Virus record (IMG/VR): IMGVR_UViG_3300009078_000003
Coordinates: 1 to 64,000 of that record
Length of the DNA stretch: 64,000 bases
Source of the DNA: a virus
Strand: one strand, 5' to 3'
The position numbers and the translations under genes are program-made. The notes beneath the pieces were generated by a model. That model did not search any database and was not told the DNA's origin. It worked only from the letters and a program-made list of their open reading frames with translations. Position 1 is the stretch's first letter; each line of letters begins with the position of its first letter. Shown piece by piece: positions 16,449 to 26,100 of the stretch.

Positions 16449-17239
16449 CCCACTACTATAGAATCATTTTCCAGTAAATCCGCATCACTCGGCGTGTACC
16501 CAGGAGCAGTAACCCTTATAGTATGAACTCCTTTTGCCAGCAGCCCAACATTAATTCTCCCATCCTCACCAGAAACAGAGTTAATCAAGTTTCCATCCAC
16601 AACTACCTGGGCTCCTTCAACTTTATAGTTACTGTCACAAGCATCAACTATAACCAAAATAACATCTTCAAAAACTGCATCTGCTACCTCCAGCTCATAA
16701 AAGGCACATGCCTCTTTCCCTACTTCCTCACAATTTCTACAAACCAGGATAGATTGACGCCCTGACTTTACCGGGGAAAAGGCAAGTGAGGCATAAGAAT
16801 ATCCATAAGTAACCTCAAGCACACCATAAACAGCTATAGACAATGTAACTGTGTCACTCCCCTTTTTTGCAATAACCGAGGGCAGTATTTTGCTATGAGG
16901 AAACTCAGCATCCAAAGCAGAACCTATCCACTTATACGAAAAAGACCCAGACAAGAGGTATGTAAGATTGGCCTCCGTTTCCCCATCAAAGGTAAGCTCC
17001 TCTGTGTGTGTCCCTACTTTGTTTGGAGATAAAATAGAAAAAGTGCCCCCAAGAGTAGAGTAAAAAAGATAGCTGTCAGTAGGGTAGACTTTAAAAAATA
17101 TCTGCTCTCCCAATTCAAACTCAGAGCTGCCACCATTTAACACATCGTCCAGCTCCATGGAGATTTCACAGCTCTGCTCTGCCTGCTCTGCCTCCTCACA
17201 TGACGCCTTAAAAGTTACTGAGAGAGATTCACTAGACAT
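16445..17239 (-). CDS. Virion-type protein with a C-terminal Ig-like (PEGA/carboxypeptidase-regulatory) domain
   Basis: 264 residues. The first 170 resemble the neighbouring 160-residue protein (SVTFKASCEE, MELDDVLNGG, FELGEQIFFKVY), so it arose by tandem duplication. The last 70 residues (GAQVVVDGNLINSVSGEDG and GVHTIRVTAPGY) match the PEGA/CarboxypepD_reg type of Ig fold, often used in phage particles to bind surface carbohydrates. The start overlaps the stop of the upstream gene by 8 nt. Confidence 0.65.
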   Translation of the reverse strand: MSSESLSVTFKASCEEAEQAEQSCEISMELDDVLNGGSSEFELGEQIFFKVYPTDSYLFYSTLGGTFSILSPNKVGTHTEELTFDGETEANLTYLLSGSFSYKWIGSALDAEFPHSKILPSVIAKKGSDTVTLSIAVYGVLEVTYGYSYASLAFSPVKSGRQSILVCRNCEEVGKEACAFYELEVADAVFEDVILVIVDACDSNYKVEGAQVVVDGNLINSVSGEDGRINVGLLAKGVHTIRVTAPGYTPSDADLLENDSIVVG

Positions 17240-17714
17240 TGCCGGACACCAGAACCAGTACAGGATATTCCTCTACACCCTTGTCTGACAGAATCAAAGA
17301 GTACACATCATACTGAGTTGTGTAACTGACAGCTGCTACAGCCACTCCTGTTTTGGCTGCTCTGATTGAGGTGTCCCCAGTTTTCAATATTGTACCAAGA
17401 GACCGACCAAACCATGAATAGCTCGTAATCGACTTAATAAATTTACTCAGGCTCCCAATGTTTTCATTGGCAAAAGAGACATTCTCTGTCAGACTCTCTA
17501 TAGAATTTACAGACTCTAAAAAGATCGTACCATCAGATGACCCAACAGTTATAGTTAAATTAGGGGAATGGTAAATTCGGAAGTAGACTTTCTCCCCATA
17601 CAAAAAACAGGACCTGTCTCCATTAAGCTCATCATCCAATTCCACTGACAAGTAACCGTCAGCCGATTCACAACTAGTCTTAAATTCTACAAGTATACTG
17701 CTTTCAATAGTCAT
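17232..17714 (-). CDS. Virion-type protein, paralog of the adjacent 264-residue protein
   Basis: 160 residues. VEFKTSCESADGYLSVELDD and LYGEKVYFRIY align with the N-terminal part of the next protein, but the Ig-like C-terminal domain is absent. The tandem pair overlaps by 8 nt. No enzyme motif is visible. It is probably a structural subunit of the tail tip. Confidence 0.6.
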   Translation of the reverse strand: MTIESSILVEFKTSCESADGYLSVELDDELNGDRSCFLYGEKVYFRIYHSPNLTITVGSSDGTIFLESVNSIESLTENVSFANENIGSLSKFIKSITSYSWFGRSLGTILKTGDTSIRAAKTGVAVAAVSYTTQYDVYSLILSDKGVEEYPVLVLVSGNV

Positions 17715-17965
17715 CCCGATATTCTTACCCTCACTACTGATGGATTAGAAAACATGCTGGAATCCAGAACCACCCACCCTTCAGAAGATTTACCCACAGT
17801 TACTCTCTGCTTTGGAAGGAGTTCTTTTGAAGAAGAAGCCAAAAGCATCATGTTCCCTGTAGCTATCTGCCACTTCCCATTTTTCTTTGCCTTATACACC
17901 CTCCCAGGCTTGATTGTCTGGGGCTTCACAAGCAACACAGATAAATTATTTAGATTATGTCCCAT
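17711..17965 (-). CDS. Small unknown tail-region protein
   Basis: 84 residues, basic, beta-rich, with a short SH3-like feel (KPGRVYKAKKNGKWQIA and GWVVLDSSMF), which is only an impression. It overlaps the next gene by 4 nt and is 2 nt downstream of the hub gene stop, so it is fully embedded in the tail operon. Confidence 0.55.
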   Translation of the reverse strand: MGHNLNNLSVLLVKPQTIKPGRVYKAKKNGKWQIATGNMMLLASSSKELLPKQRVTVGKSSEGWVVLDSSMFSNPSVVRVRISG

Positions 17966-17967
17966 AC

Positions 17968-20586
17968 CTACCTCTCAAACTGGATAGCCTGAATATTAGA
18001 GCAAACCTTAAGAACACCAGAGACCCTGGACGCCTCTATACTATGGCTGTCCACAAGAGCATTGCCAAACACATTAGATTCCTCACTAATTATAGACACA
18101 ACCTCCCCATCCATGGCTGTACTACAGGGCACATAGATACTCCGGATCAGCTTCGTGTAAGCATTATCATCAAGCCAGGCAGTACCAGCCTCTATTGCTG
18201 CCTCAATAGAGGTAAGAATTGGCCTGTCCAAACTCTCAGCTTCCAAATCTCCATCATCCCAGTACACAAGGGCAACAATTCCACCACTCTCGCTTGGGAC
18301 ACAGACAATCAGAATAGACCCTTCACTACTTCGGGTTATTTTCCAGACATCATAACTAGTTGTATATCGAACCTCCCCCAAAGCAGCCACAGTATCATCC
18401 ATCAGGGTTATCTCATTCTGCCTGCTTACATAATCAAACCCCGAAGGGGATATCCCATCCCAGGCTATACTTTCCAAATCTGTTATAGGATACCGAACAG
18501 ACCCCTTACCCCCAACGAAAGATACAACCTCTGTCTGTTTGATAGCTTCCTTATACAAGTACACCGGGGTTCCCATAGAAGATACCAAAGTATAACCAAC
18601 CCCACCTAAAGCGGGGTACACCTTAATCCTGGCATCCTGCCCCACAACCGTACAGCTATCTGCCTCCAAATTTATGGAATAATTACTTAAATCAGAGTAA
18701 CCATATACTGTAACAGCATTCTCCCCAGTCCCTAAAATTCTGGAAACACTTAAGGATATAAGGTTGGAATTCCTGTCAAAGGTATCAACAGCAGCAACGT
18801 AGGGCAGATCCACAGGTCTGACAGTATATCTTTTTTCAACATGTAAACCAGTACCATCCGGGTAGGTCCTAATTACCGCACCAACAGCACTTGCCAACTC
18901 CTGCAGATTCTGAACAGGAGTACCCGTTACTGTCCAGCCTTCAGGGACCATCCAATCAACTACATTCCAGGTTATCGCCAACTCTGGAACCAGATTTGCT
19001 GCAACAACAGAGGCAAGGGTATCTGTTTCCAAAACATAACTACTTTTGATTTTAAAAGGAGTGTCACACTTAGCCGCAGCTATAGACCTTCCCCAAACAG
19101 AAAAGCTCCGCTCATAATTAGAAACTTCCTCTACCAAAAAGAACCAGGCAGTTCCTTTATAAATAACCTCAATGTATGAAGTCTCACTCCCCACAAGACC
19201 CTGCAAATCCAAATAAAAAGCTGAGTCAATACTGTTTATAGACAGAGTATCAAATAATGTCTCTCTACCCATTATTAAAGATAGGGATTGAATTTTATTG
19301 GTAACGGGAACTCCATTCAAATACACTTCTATGGAGCAGTCCGGATACAAAGCTGGCTGATCCTCCATAGAACCAAGAACAGAGAAAATCGTCTGGATGT
19401 CATTCTGCAAAGCCAACTCACCAATCAAAGAGTTCCTTACTGTAAGACTATCACTCAAAGAGGCTATAAGCGCCTGAGTTTTACTCAAAGAATCAGAAAG
19501 ATCCAGTAAAGGCCACTGACTAAGAAAATCAGATTGAATTGAAGAAAGGAGATCCCGTTTAAAACTGAAGGGATCTCCGGCAGACAGTGAGTTTAAGAGT
19601 TTTTGACTACTATTCAGATAGTCTGATAACGTGTTAATAAAAGATTTGACTTCTATCTCTGCCAGTGGGACAACTGTGAAGTGCTCCAAGGAGTCCCCCA
19701 TGGGATTGAACAAACTGAAAGCATCATTTACTCCGAGAGCAGATAGAAAACTTACTCTAGATAAGATAGCCTCTACCGGAGGAACCCCTAAGCCATACTC
19801 CTCTGTTATATTCACATAGGTAGATGAGTAACCCCCAAAACTCAGGGCCTCCGTCATAATCCCGCAACCACCAAGGGATAACCTAGCTGTACTCAAGTCT
19901 CCCCCAGCTGTCCAGGTAGTTCCGTCATACTCCTCAGTTGAAACCAGAAGGCTTGAGTTATACCCACCAAAACACAGGCCCGCTGCCTGCAAACCGCAAC
20001 TCGCTCTGGAGTATCCTCCAGTCAGCAAATCCGATACAGTAGCCCAACTTGTACCGTCATACTCCTCCGTCCGCTTCATATAGGAGTACCCACCTATACA
20101 CAGGCCCGCTGTCTGCAAACCACAACCTGACAGAGAATGCCTGGCTACTGATATATTCCCCCCAGAAGACCAGACTGTACCATCATACTCTATGGAAGTA
20201 TTCGTTGTTGAGTAGCCGTAATAACCACCAAACCCCAACCCAGCTGTCTGAGTACCGCAGCTTCCATGTTTTGATCTGGCTGCTGGCAGGACTCCCCCCA
20301 AAGACCAAGCAGTTCCGTCATACTCCTCAGTAATATCAGTCTTACCCGCACTGACATAACCACCAAAACAGAGACCTGCTATCTGGGTACCGCAGCCACC
20401 AGGGTACTCTGTAGCCGTTAATAAATCCCCTCCGGAAGCCCAAGATGTCCCATCATACTCCTCAGTAACAGTTAAATAGGTAGTAGAGTAGCCCCCAAAG
20501 CTGAGGCCGGCAGTAAGCAACCCACAACCAGCCACACCCTGACGGGCAGTAATAAGATTACCTCCTGCAGACCAGATCCCTGGCAT
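17968..20586 (-). CDS. Baseplate hub-like tail protein with six N-terminal kelch-like repeats
   Basis: 872 residues. Residues 1-285 are six repeats of about 45 residues with the core GCGxQTAGLCFGGY and TEEYDGTxW, a kelch-like propeller motif common in phage fibers. A helical linker follows (about 285-410). The rest (SIEVYLNGVPVTNKI to RYTVRPVDLP, then beta-rich) resembles hub proteins of the gp27/gpD type: a first strand pair, GRETLFDTLSI, and QNLQELASAVGAVIRTYPDG. Such hubs cap the tail tube. Having the receptor-type propeller at the N-terminus of a hub protein is unusual. The start has no strong ribosome site and probably depends on coupling 2 nt after the upstream stop. Confidence 0.68.
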   Translation of the reverse strand: MPGIWSAGGNLITARQGVAGCGLLTAGLSFGGYSTTYLTVTEEYDGTSWASGGDLLTATEYPGGCGTQIAGLCFGGYVSAGKTDITEEYDGTAWSLGGVLPAARSKHGSCGTQTAGLGFGGYYGYSTTNTSIEYDGTVWSSGGNISVARHSLSGCGLQTAGLCIGGYSYMKRTEEYDGTSWATVSDLLTGGYSRASCGLQAAGLCFGGYNSSLLVSTEEYDGTTWTAGGDLSTARLSLGGCGIMTEALSFGGYSSTYVNITEEYGLGVPPVEAILSRVSFLSALGVNDAFSLFNPMGDSLEHFTVVPLAEIEVKSFINTLSDYLNSSQKLLNSLSAGDPFSFKRDLLSSIQSDFLSQWPLLDLSDSLSKTQALIASLSDSLTVRNSLIGELALQNDIQTIFSVLGSMEDQPALYPDCSIEVYLNGVPVTNKIQSLSLIMGRETLFDTLSINSIDSAFYLDLQGLVGSETSYIEVIYKGTAWFFLVEEVSNYERSFSVWGRSIAAAKCDTPFKIKSSYVLETDTLASVVAANLVPELAITWNVVDWMVPEGWTVTGTPVQNLQELASAVGAVIRTYPDGTGLHVEKRYTVRPVDLPYVAAVDTFDRNSNLISLSVSRILGTGENAVTVYGYSDLSNYSINLEADSCTVVGQDARIKVYPALGGVGYTLVSSMGTPVYLYKEAIKQTEVVSFVGGKGSVRYPITDLESIAWDGISPSGFDYVSRQNEITLMDDTVAALGEVRYTTSYDVWKITRSSEGSILIVCVPSESGGIVALVYWDDGDLEAESLDRPILTSIEAAIEAGTAWLDDNAYTKLIRSIYVPCSTAMDGEVVSIISEESNVFGNALVDSHSIEASRVSGVLKVCSNIQAIQFER

Positions 20587-20588
20587 AG

Positions 20589-21305
20589 CTAAATCTTATA
20601 CTCTGCTTTAATTTGTTTTTGAACACTGGGATCCAACCCCTTTAAAACAGCATCAACCAAACCTTTTTCAATACATACAAGCATCCCTGTCCGGAGCTGT
20701 CCAAAAAGATTCTGCCGTTCAGAGGGGCTTCCCCCACTCCCCATAACTATAGCCTGGTTAATCCAACGCCTCGTGTACCCGAGCAACTGAGAGTTATCAA
20801 CATCTTCCAGATCCTCCTGGCTCATCCTACTGGCCTCTCGCTCTTTGATCTCTGACCAGTTTTTCAGTTCCCGGACCCGAGCTTTAGCCACTCTCTCCTG
20901 CTGTGCCCTGATAAAGTTTCGCTTATCCCACTCTACCTGTAGCAATTCTTTTTGAAGAGCATCTCCAAGGCTTTCCACATCCCTCTTGATCATCTTCATT
21001 TCAATCAAGTTCTTACGATACTCAAATGAGAGCATCATAAGTTCTGAAAACATCACATTCTGCTCTCGCATCGCCTGCCAATACTTAATTGCGGGGGTGG
21101 GAAATTTGATCTCATTAAGCACAGAGACTTCCATCTCTGTCCTAGTCCTAAAGAGCTGAGTTTTATTAGCAGTTTCCAGTAACTCCTCAGCCATACCCTG
21201 AAGGACCTGTTGATCTTCTTTAGAAAGCACAACCAGGTTTTCTTCTGGAAACAGAGTTGGGATACTTGAATCCTTACTCCTACTTACAAAGTCAACCACT
21301 TTCAT
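20589..21305 (-). CDS. Coiled-coil tail-region protein
   Basis: 238 residues, almost all helical and highly charged (residues about 95-165 with strong heptad character: KRDVESLGDALQKEL, QERVAKARVRELKNW). No catalytic motif is visible. Position between the virion protein at 21315 and the hub suggests a tail-tip or assembly factor. The start follows the neighbouring gene by 9 nt. Unrecognised. Confidence 0.6.
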   Translation of the reverse strand: MKVVDFVSRSKDSSIPTLFPEENLVVLSKEDQQVLQGMAEELLETANKTQLFRTRTEMEVSVLNEIKFPTPAIKYWQAMREQNVMFSELMMLSFEYRKNLIEMKMIKRDVESLGDALQKELLQVEWDKRNFIRAQQERVAKARVRELKNWSEIKEREASRMSQEDLEDVDNSQLLGYTRRWINQAIVMGSGGSPSERQNLFGQLRTGMLVCIEKGLVDAVLKGLDPSVQKQIKAEYKI

Positions 21306-21314
21306 AGGTTTCTC

Positions 21315-22733
21315 CTATTCACAGTAGAGTCCCAAAACCAACAAGTTAAAAGGCTCTGCCGCAGTAAGAGCTGGAACTATTTCTTTTAACCAAACCCCCA
21401 CCGCAGAAGCTACAGTCTTAAATGTTACTGTATCCCCTAATACCCAAGACCCACTCCAACCGTCTTTATCTAAAGTAAAATAGGGCAGCCCAGTATTCGG
21501 GTTAATAGGGGCAAAGTCTGATGTCACTATCCCACTTCCAAGACTCCCTTCAGCAACCCCGGCACAGCCAAAATGCGTTGCGTCCGTAAAGGTGATAGTA
21601 AATGAGTCCGTAACAGTCCCAAGATTGCTCAGCACCAAAGGATAAGTTGATTCATCATACGTTCCGGCTGATGAGATCTCCACCCAATCTAAAAAGACAG
21701 GCTCGATATCCCCAAGCTCCAGACATATTCCCACATAGGTCTCCGCAGCCAAGTAGTTATTTGCCAGCATATCATCCAAAGCAATGGTAACTACACTGCC
21801 TGACCAGGTATGTGCCCTCTCGTGGTACGTAACTAAGATGTCCTGTGCATTCTTCGGAGCAGATGTCCAGGTAATATCTACAGTCCAGACTCCAGTTTCC
21901 ATATTCAGGGTCCCAGCAGAGCAATCCCCTGAGCAGGTACCATCAGCAGCTACATTCACAGTCATAGCCACATCCGCTCCATCAAGCGTAGTCACAACAG
22001 GGAGCTTGTCTGAGTCCAGACAAATTGGCACGTTGGCCAGGGTTGTCAGTGGTGGGGCTGTATCAACCCCGTCACCAGTGCCTATGTCCTCAGCGGTATA
22101 CACCGGATCAGCGATACGAAGCCACTCTTCCGTGTCCGTAGGCTGGATAGTCATTACCTTTGAACCACCCAGGTACAAGCCATTCGGATAGATAACATCA
22201 TCCGTATGAGCTATCGGCATCCACTTGGAAAGGGGGACACTGTACTCTACAGAATCCCCTATCCGGGCAGTGGTATCCACCGTCCCAGACTCATACTTAT
22301 TCGCAATATGGATTAATCCACCATTCAAAATATCAACATCTGTGTTCTCCATGGCAATCGCCACAGTCACACCCCCCGCAGACACCCCTGCATTAAGTGG
22401 CCCGCAAGAGGCCCACTTATAGGTACTATCAAGGTCATTCTGGGTGTCCTCTTTTGTACCTAAAGCGGCCAGAATACGGTCTCCTGCATTGGTAGGGAAC
22501 TCCAGGTATACCAAAGCAGAGTAGGCAATCTCATCAGCAGAGTTTTCATTACAAATAAACTGCTTCCGGTATCTAGTAACCCCCGCAGTCCGTTCTGACT
22601 TAGTCACTCTGGGAAACAAATTATGCTTCACCCCAGACAGTATTTGCACATAGCCAACTCTTCCACCATTGGCCACAGTATCAGTCACCACAACTGACTT
22701 TCTAAATTTTATATCATCTGCTGAAACGCTCAT
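21315..22733 (-). CDS. Tail structural protein with modules shared with other virion genes
   Basis: 472 residues, beta-rich. A CSGDC module (residues about 260-310) recurs in the 14925-16448 protein. A C-terminal region with DSFTITFTDATHFGCAGV followed by LPYFTLDKDGWSGSW parallels the major tail tube candidate at 31165-32058 (WVVTFDDATHYSVFG, HPYFTI). It is directly downstream of the tape measure block, so it is probably a distal tail or tube-related protein. It starts 10 nt after the next upstream gene. Confidence 0.62.
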   Translation of the reverse strand: MSVSADDIKFRKSVVVTDTVANGGRVGYVQILSGVKHNLFPRVTKSERTAGVTRYRKQFICNENSADEIAYSALVYLEFPTNAGDRILAALGTKEDTQNDLDSTYKWASCGPLNAGVSAGGVTVAIAMENTDVDILNGGLIHIANKYESGTVDTTARIGDSVEYSVPLSKWMPIAHTDDVIYPNGLYLGGSKVMTIQPTDTEEWLRIADPVYTAEDIGTGDGVDTAPPLTTLANVPICLDSDKLPVVTTLDGADVAMTVNVAADGTCSGDCSAGTLNMETGVWTVDITWTSAPKNAQDILVTYHERAHTWSGSVVTIALDDMLANNYLAAETYVGICLELGDIEPVFLDWVEISSAGTYDESTYPLVLSNLGTVTDSFTITFTDATHFGCAGVAEGSLGSGIVTSDFAPINPNTGLPYFTLDKDGWSGSWVLGDTVTFKTVASAVGVWLKEIVPALTAAEPFNLLVLGLYCE

Positions 22734-22744
22734 GGCTCATCTCC

Positions 22745-23134
22745 TTATGGTAAAACAAAAAGTTTTATCTTCCCAAAGAAATAGGAATGGGAATCATCAG
22801 TCCGCTCCTTTCTTGGGATTATAGGTTCTATATCCAAAACCGGGGGATCCTCACTTCTAAACCTGACTGTGAAAGTCTCAGTCCGGTAAACCAAAGTGTA
22901 GGTAGCCTTAGCTACAGAAGCAAGGGCTTTAATCTGCATCAAAACAGAATAGGAAATCCACCCCATACTAGCTGTACAAACAAGGTCAAAGACCTCCCCT
23001 CCTTGGATATTATTCTCCCAGATAATCAGGCTGCTCCCTAGCGACCGCTCTACCTCAGCAACTACTCCAGTCCAACCATGAGCAGGTACTATGTACATAT
23101 CATTAGGGAGAGTTATTCCTCCTAAAGTAATCAT
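22745..23134 (-). CDS. Distal tail-like small protein
   Basis: 129 residues, beta-rich (ITLPNDMYIVPAHGW, TYTLVYRTETFTVRF). The ATG overlaps the tape measure stop (ATGA), the usual position of a distal-tail or tail-tip protein in siphophages. The sequence itself gives no family. Confidence 0.6.
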   Translation of the reverse strand: MITLGGITLPNDMYIVPAHGWTGVVAEVERSLGSSLIIWENNIQGGEVFDLVCTASMGWISYSVLMQIKALASVAKATYTLVYRTETFTVRFRSEDPPVLDIEPIIPRKERTDDSHSYFFGKIKLFVLP

Positions 23135-26100
23135 GCCGGCAATCCTCTAACAAGCTCCTGCCTTCTCAACTCCGACTGGAACCTGTCCAGTACACTCTTG
23201 GTTGTTCTTCCAGAAAGAACTGCGCTACCAATATTCAGAACAAATTCATACCTACCAAGCGTTTCCCCTTCTTTACTCGCAACAGCCGGCTGAGCTGGGA
23301 CTCTGGTGAGTTTGTCTGCAAGATTGATTATAGAACTGACCATTTTACGCAGGCTCTTAGTATCAACAGGCTGCTCCAGTAAAAGATTACTACCACCAAC
23401 CACGCCACCAGCCTCAAACTTGGCGAGCTTACTGAGTTTTAATAAACCAGCATTCAAGGCTGACAAGAATGGAACCCCAAATTTACTTACACTGTCCTTT
23501 TTAACAACAAACTCTCCCGGAGTAAGCATAGCCGGGACAGTATCCCCGGTGCCAGTACCCGGCACTGTCCCCCCAGATGCTCTGGTGATCACACCTCCCT
23601 TAGCTTTATTCAGGGTGTCCGGCCTGTTAACCTCATCATAATAAACAGTTATGGTCATACTCCGATCACGGACTATCTCATCCAGGTTTTTTCCAATTTC
23701 AACAAACCTGGTGTTGAGCATATCGGCAACAAGCTTCCATTGATCTGCCCTCTCCTGAGCAACCTCTATCTCTTTCTTCTTTGCAATCTCTGCCAGATCA
23801 CCTGCTTTCTCTTGAGCAGCTATAATCTGATCCTCAACAGCCTTTATTGCATCCTCGGCAGCTTTAGGGGTAACTGGAAGCTTGATCTTCTCCTTGTTTA
23901 TTGCATCAATTTTTTCTTTCCACTCATCATAAAGTTTCTTTGCTTCCTTCTTGTGCCCTTCCCCCCAAAGCTTGTCTGCCTTAAGCTTCAGGTCATAGGC
24001 TTCCTTAAGTGCGTCAACTTCTTTTTTATGAGCCTGAGCAGCTGCCACCCCCAAATCAGCCATGGCTTCCTGATATTCCTGGTACAGTTTTATAGCTTTA
24101 TCAACATTTGCGGCCACCTCAGTAGCCATAAGTTCATCTGCCTGGGTTTTCTTTTTACAAGCCTCTGCATAATCACTGGCAGCCTTCTGAGCCTCAGTCA
24201 TACCTGCCTGGGCAACTTTAAGAAGCAAGTTCTTTGTCTTCTCAGTTGTTGCCTCCAACTGCTCAGCTGTTTTTCTACGGATATCCTGAATATCCTGCTC
24301 AAGTTTTATAACAGCAAGAGCGTACTCCCGAGTATGCTCAACAGCCGTATCATACTTATCCTTGAGGTAATCAGACCACTCTGTCAGGAGCTCATACCTG
24401 GCTTCCACCGATTCTTTACTGATCTCGACAAGCTTTTCATTTAACTCTGCTTCTGCCTCTCCCCGCTTTTCATCATCCTCCTTGTACAGCTCCAGGGCTC
24501 TATCTAAAGAATCCTCAGCAATCTGGACCCTCCGCTTGTGGTACACATCCTCATCAATCAATCTTTTGGAGAAAGATTCTTCCGCAATGGCTGCTATCTC
24601 ATTATAGCGGGCCTGCTCCAGGGAGACCAAAGCACCCCCCAATTCAGCTATCTCTCTAAGACGGCCACCTTCCAGGTTTACAAGAGTCTCCCCGGTAGCT
24701 CTCTTGTGTTCCAACTGAGCCTCTGTCTTTGCTATCTCAAAATCATAATAGCTGTTTACATCAGCCGTTCTCCGATCAATACTCTCCTTATAACTGTCTG
24801 CCTCCCTCTTATAAGCAGCCTCAGCCCTAGAAAGTCTCTCATCCATCATTCCATTCAAAAGTGCGTTAGCCTCTGCAAATATTGCCACCTTCCGGTTAGC
24901 TGTGGTTTTCTCCAGGTCAGCTATACTATCCTGCATTTTTTCAGCAGACATCCCGGAATTCAGAATAAGCTGCTTTTCCTTCTCATACCCCATTTCTAAG
25001 ATAGTAAGTTTCTTCTTAGCCTTTTCTGCAACAATATCAGCAATCCGATCATATACTTTACCTGAAAGGTCAGGCAGCCTTTTGGCTCTTTCTATCTCTT
25101 CATCATAGGCTTCACTGACTATCTTTAACCGATCTGAATGGGCTTCCCGAACAGCAATTATCTCTTTATTAAGGAGGGCCTCCTTGGTGTGTGTCAGTTT
25201 GTAAAACAAATCCAAAGCCTTCTTCACACCCTTTTTCTCCTGCTCTGTGTACCCATCCCGAGCAGCCAGGAGTTCCAGGTACATCTTAAGGTGTTCCTCG
25301 GTAATCAAAGCAGTAGCATCTGTTACTAGATGTTCAATTCCCTCATAAGAAGCCCCAGCCTGAACCATTTGGGCAGCCCACACTTTCTGGGTCATATCAC
25401 CAAATTTCATCAGGCCAGTCGCCATCTTCCCATGGGCTTTTGTGTGCTCATCTGCCAGTTTGTTATACCCTTCCGTCCTATCTTCAAGAGCAGCTGCCAA
25501 CTCTTTCTGGCGAGATATCATAGTCAACAAGGGAGCATCAAGACTCTTAGCCCAATCTACAGTTGTTTCATAAACACCCTTCTCACTCTCAGAAAGACCC
25601 TCCTGTGCCAGCTTAGCTTCATTTACCAGCTTAATCTGTTCCTTAAGAGCCGCTTCAGTATCCTCATACACCTGAACAGCTTCTAACAGCTGAGTAACCA
25701 TTGCAGAGTTGTCAAAAGCACCAAGAGCATCTTCCCACTCATCCAACCGATCCTTATTTTCTGAGATAACCTCTTCCTGATTTTTAATTATCCCAGTAGA
25801 CTTATCTACTTCAAGATTAAGATCCCCCATCGTTGCCTGAAGTTCTAAAAGAGCATCTGATCGCCTTCTTTCACTAACTGTCTCATCCCGGATAAGGGTC
25901 ACTAAGTTTCTAAGCTTTTCCAGCCTTTTACGCTCTTCCGCCCTAACTGCTTCAGCAGCCTTCACCCAATCAGTACTTACCTCAACATTTTTCTCAGCAG
26001 ATCCAAACAGCAATTTGTAAAGCCCATACAGTATACCAGCAGCTATTGCTATTAAAACAAACCGCTTGCTCAGGGCTGCCAGAGCCAATTCCCAAGCTCC

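Noticed and set aside
23740-24444. 234-codon plus-strand frame opposite the tape measure
   Set aside because: Antisense to a clear TP901-type gene; composition is hydrophobic/Leu-Ser rich as expected from a reversed helical gene, with no ribosome site.
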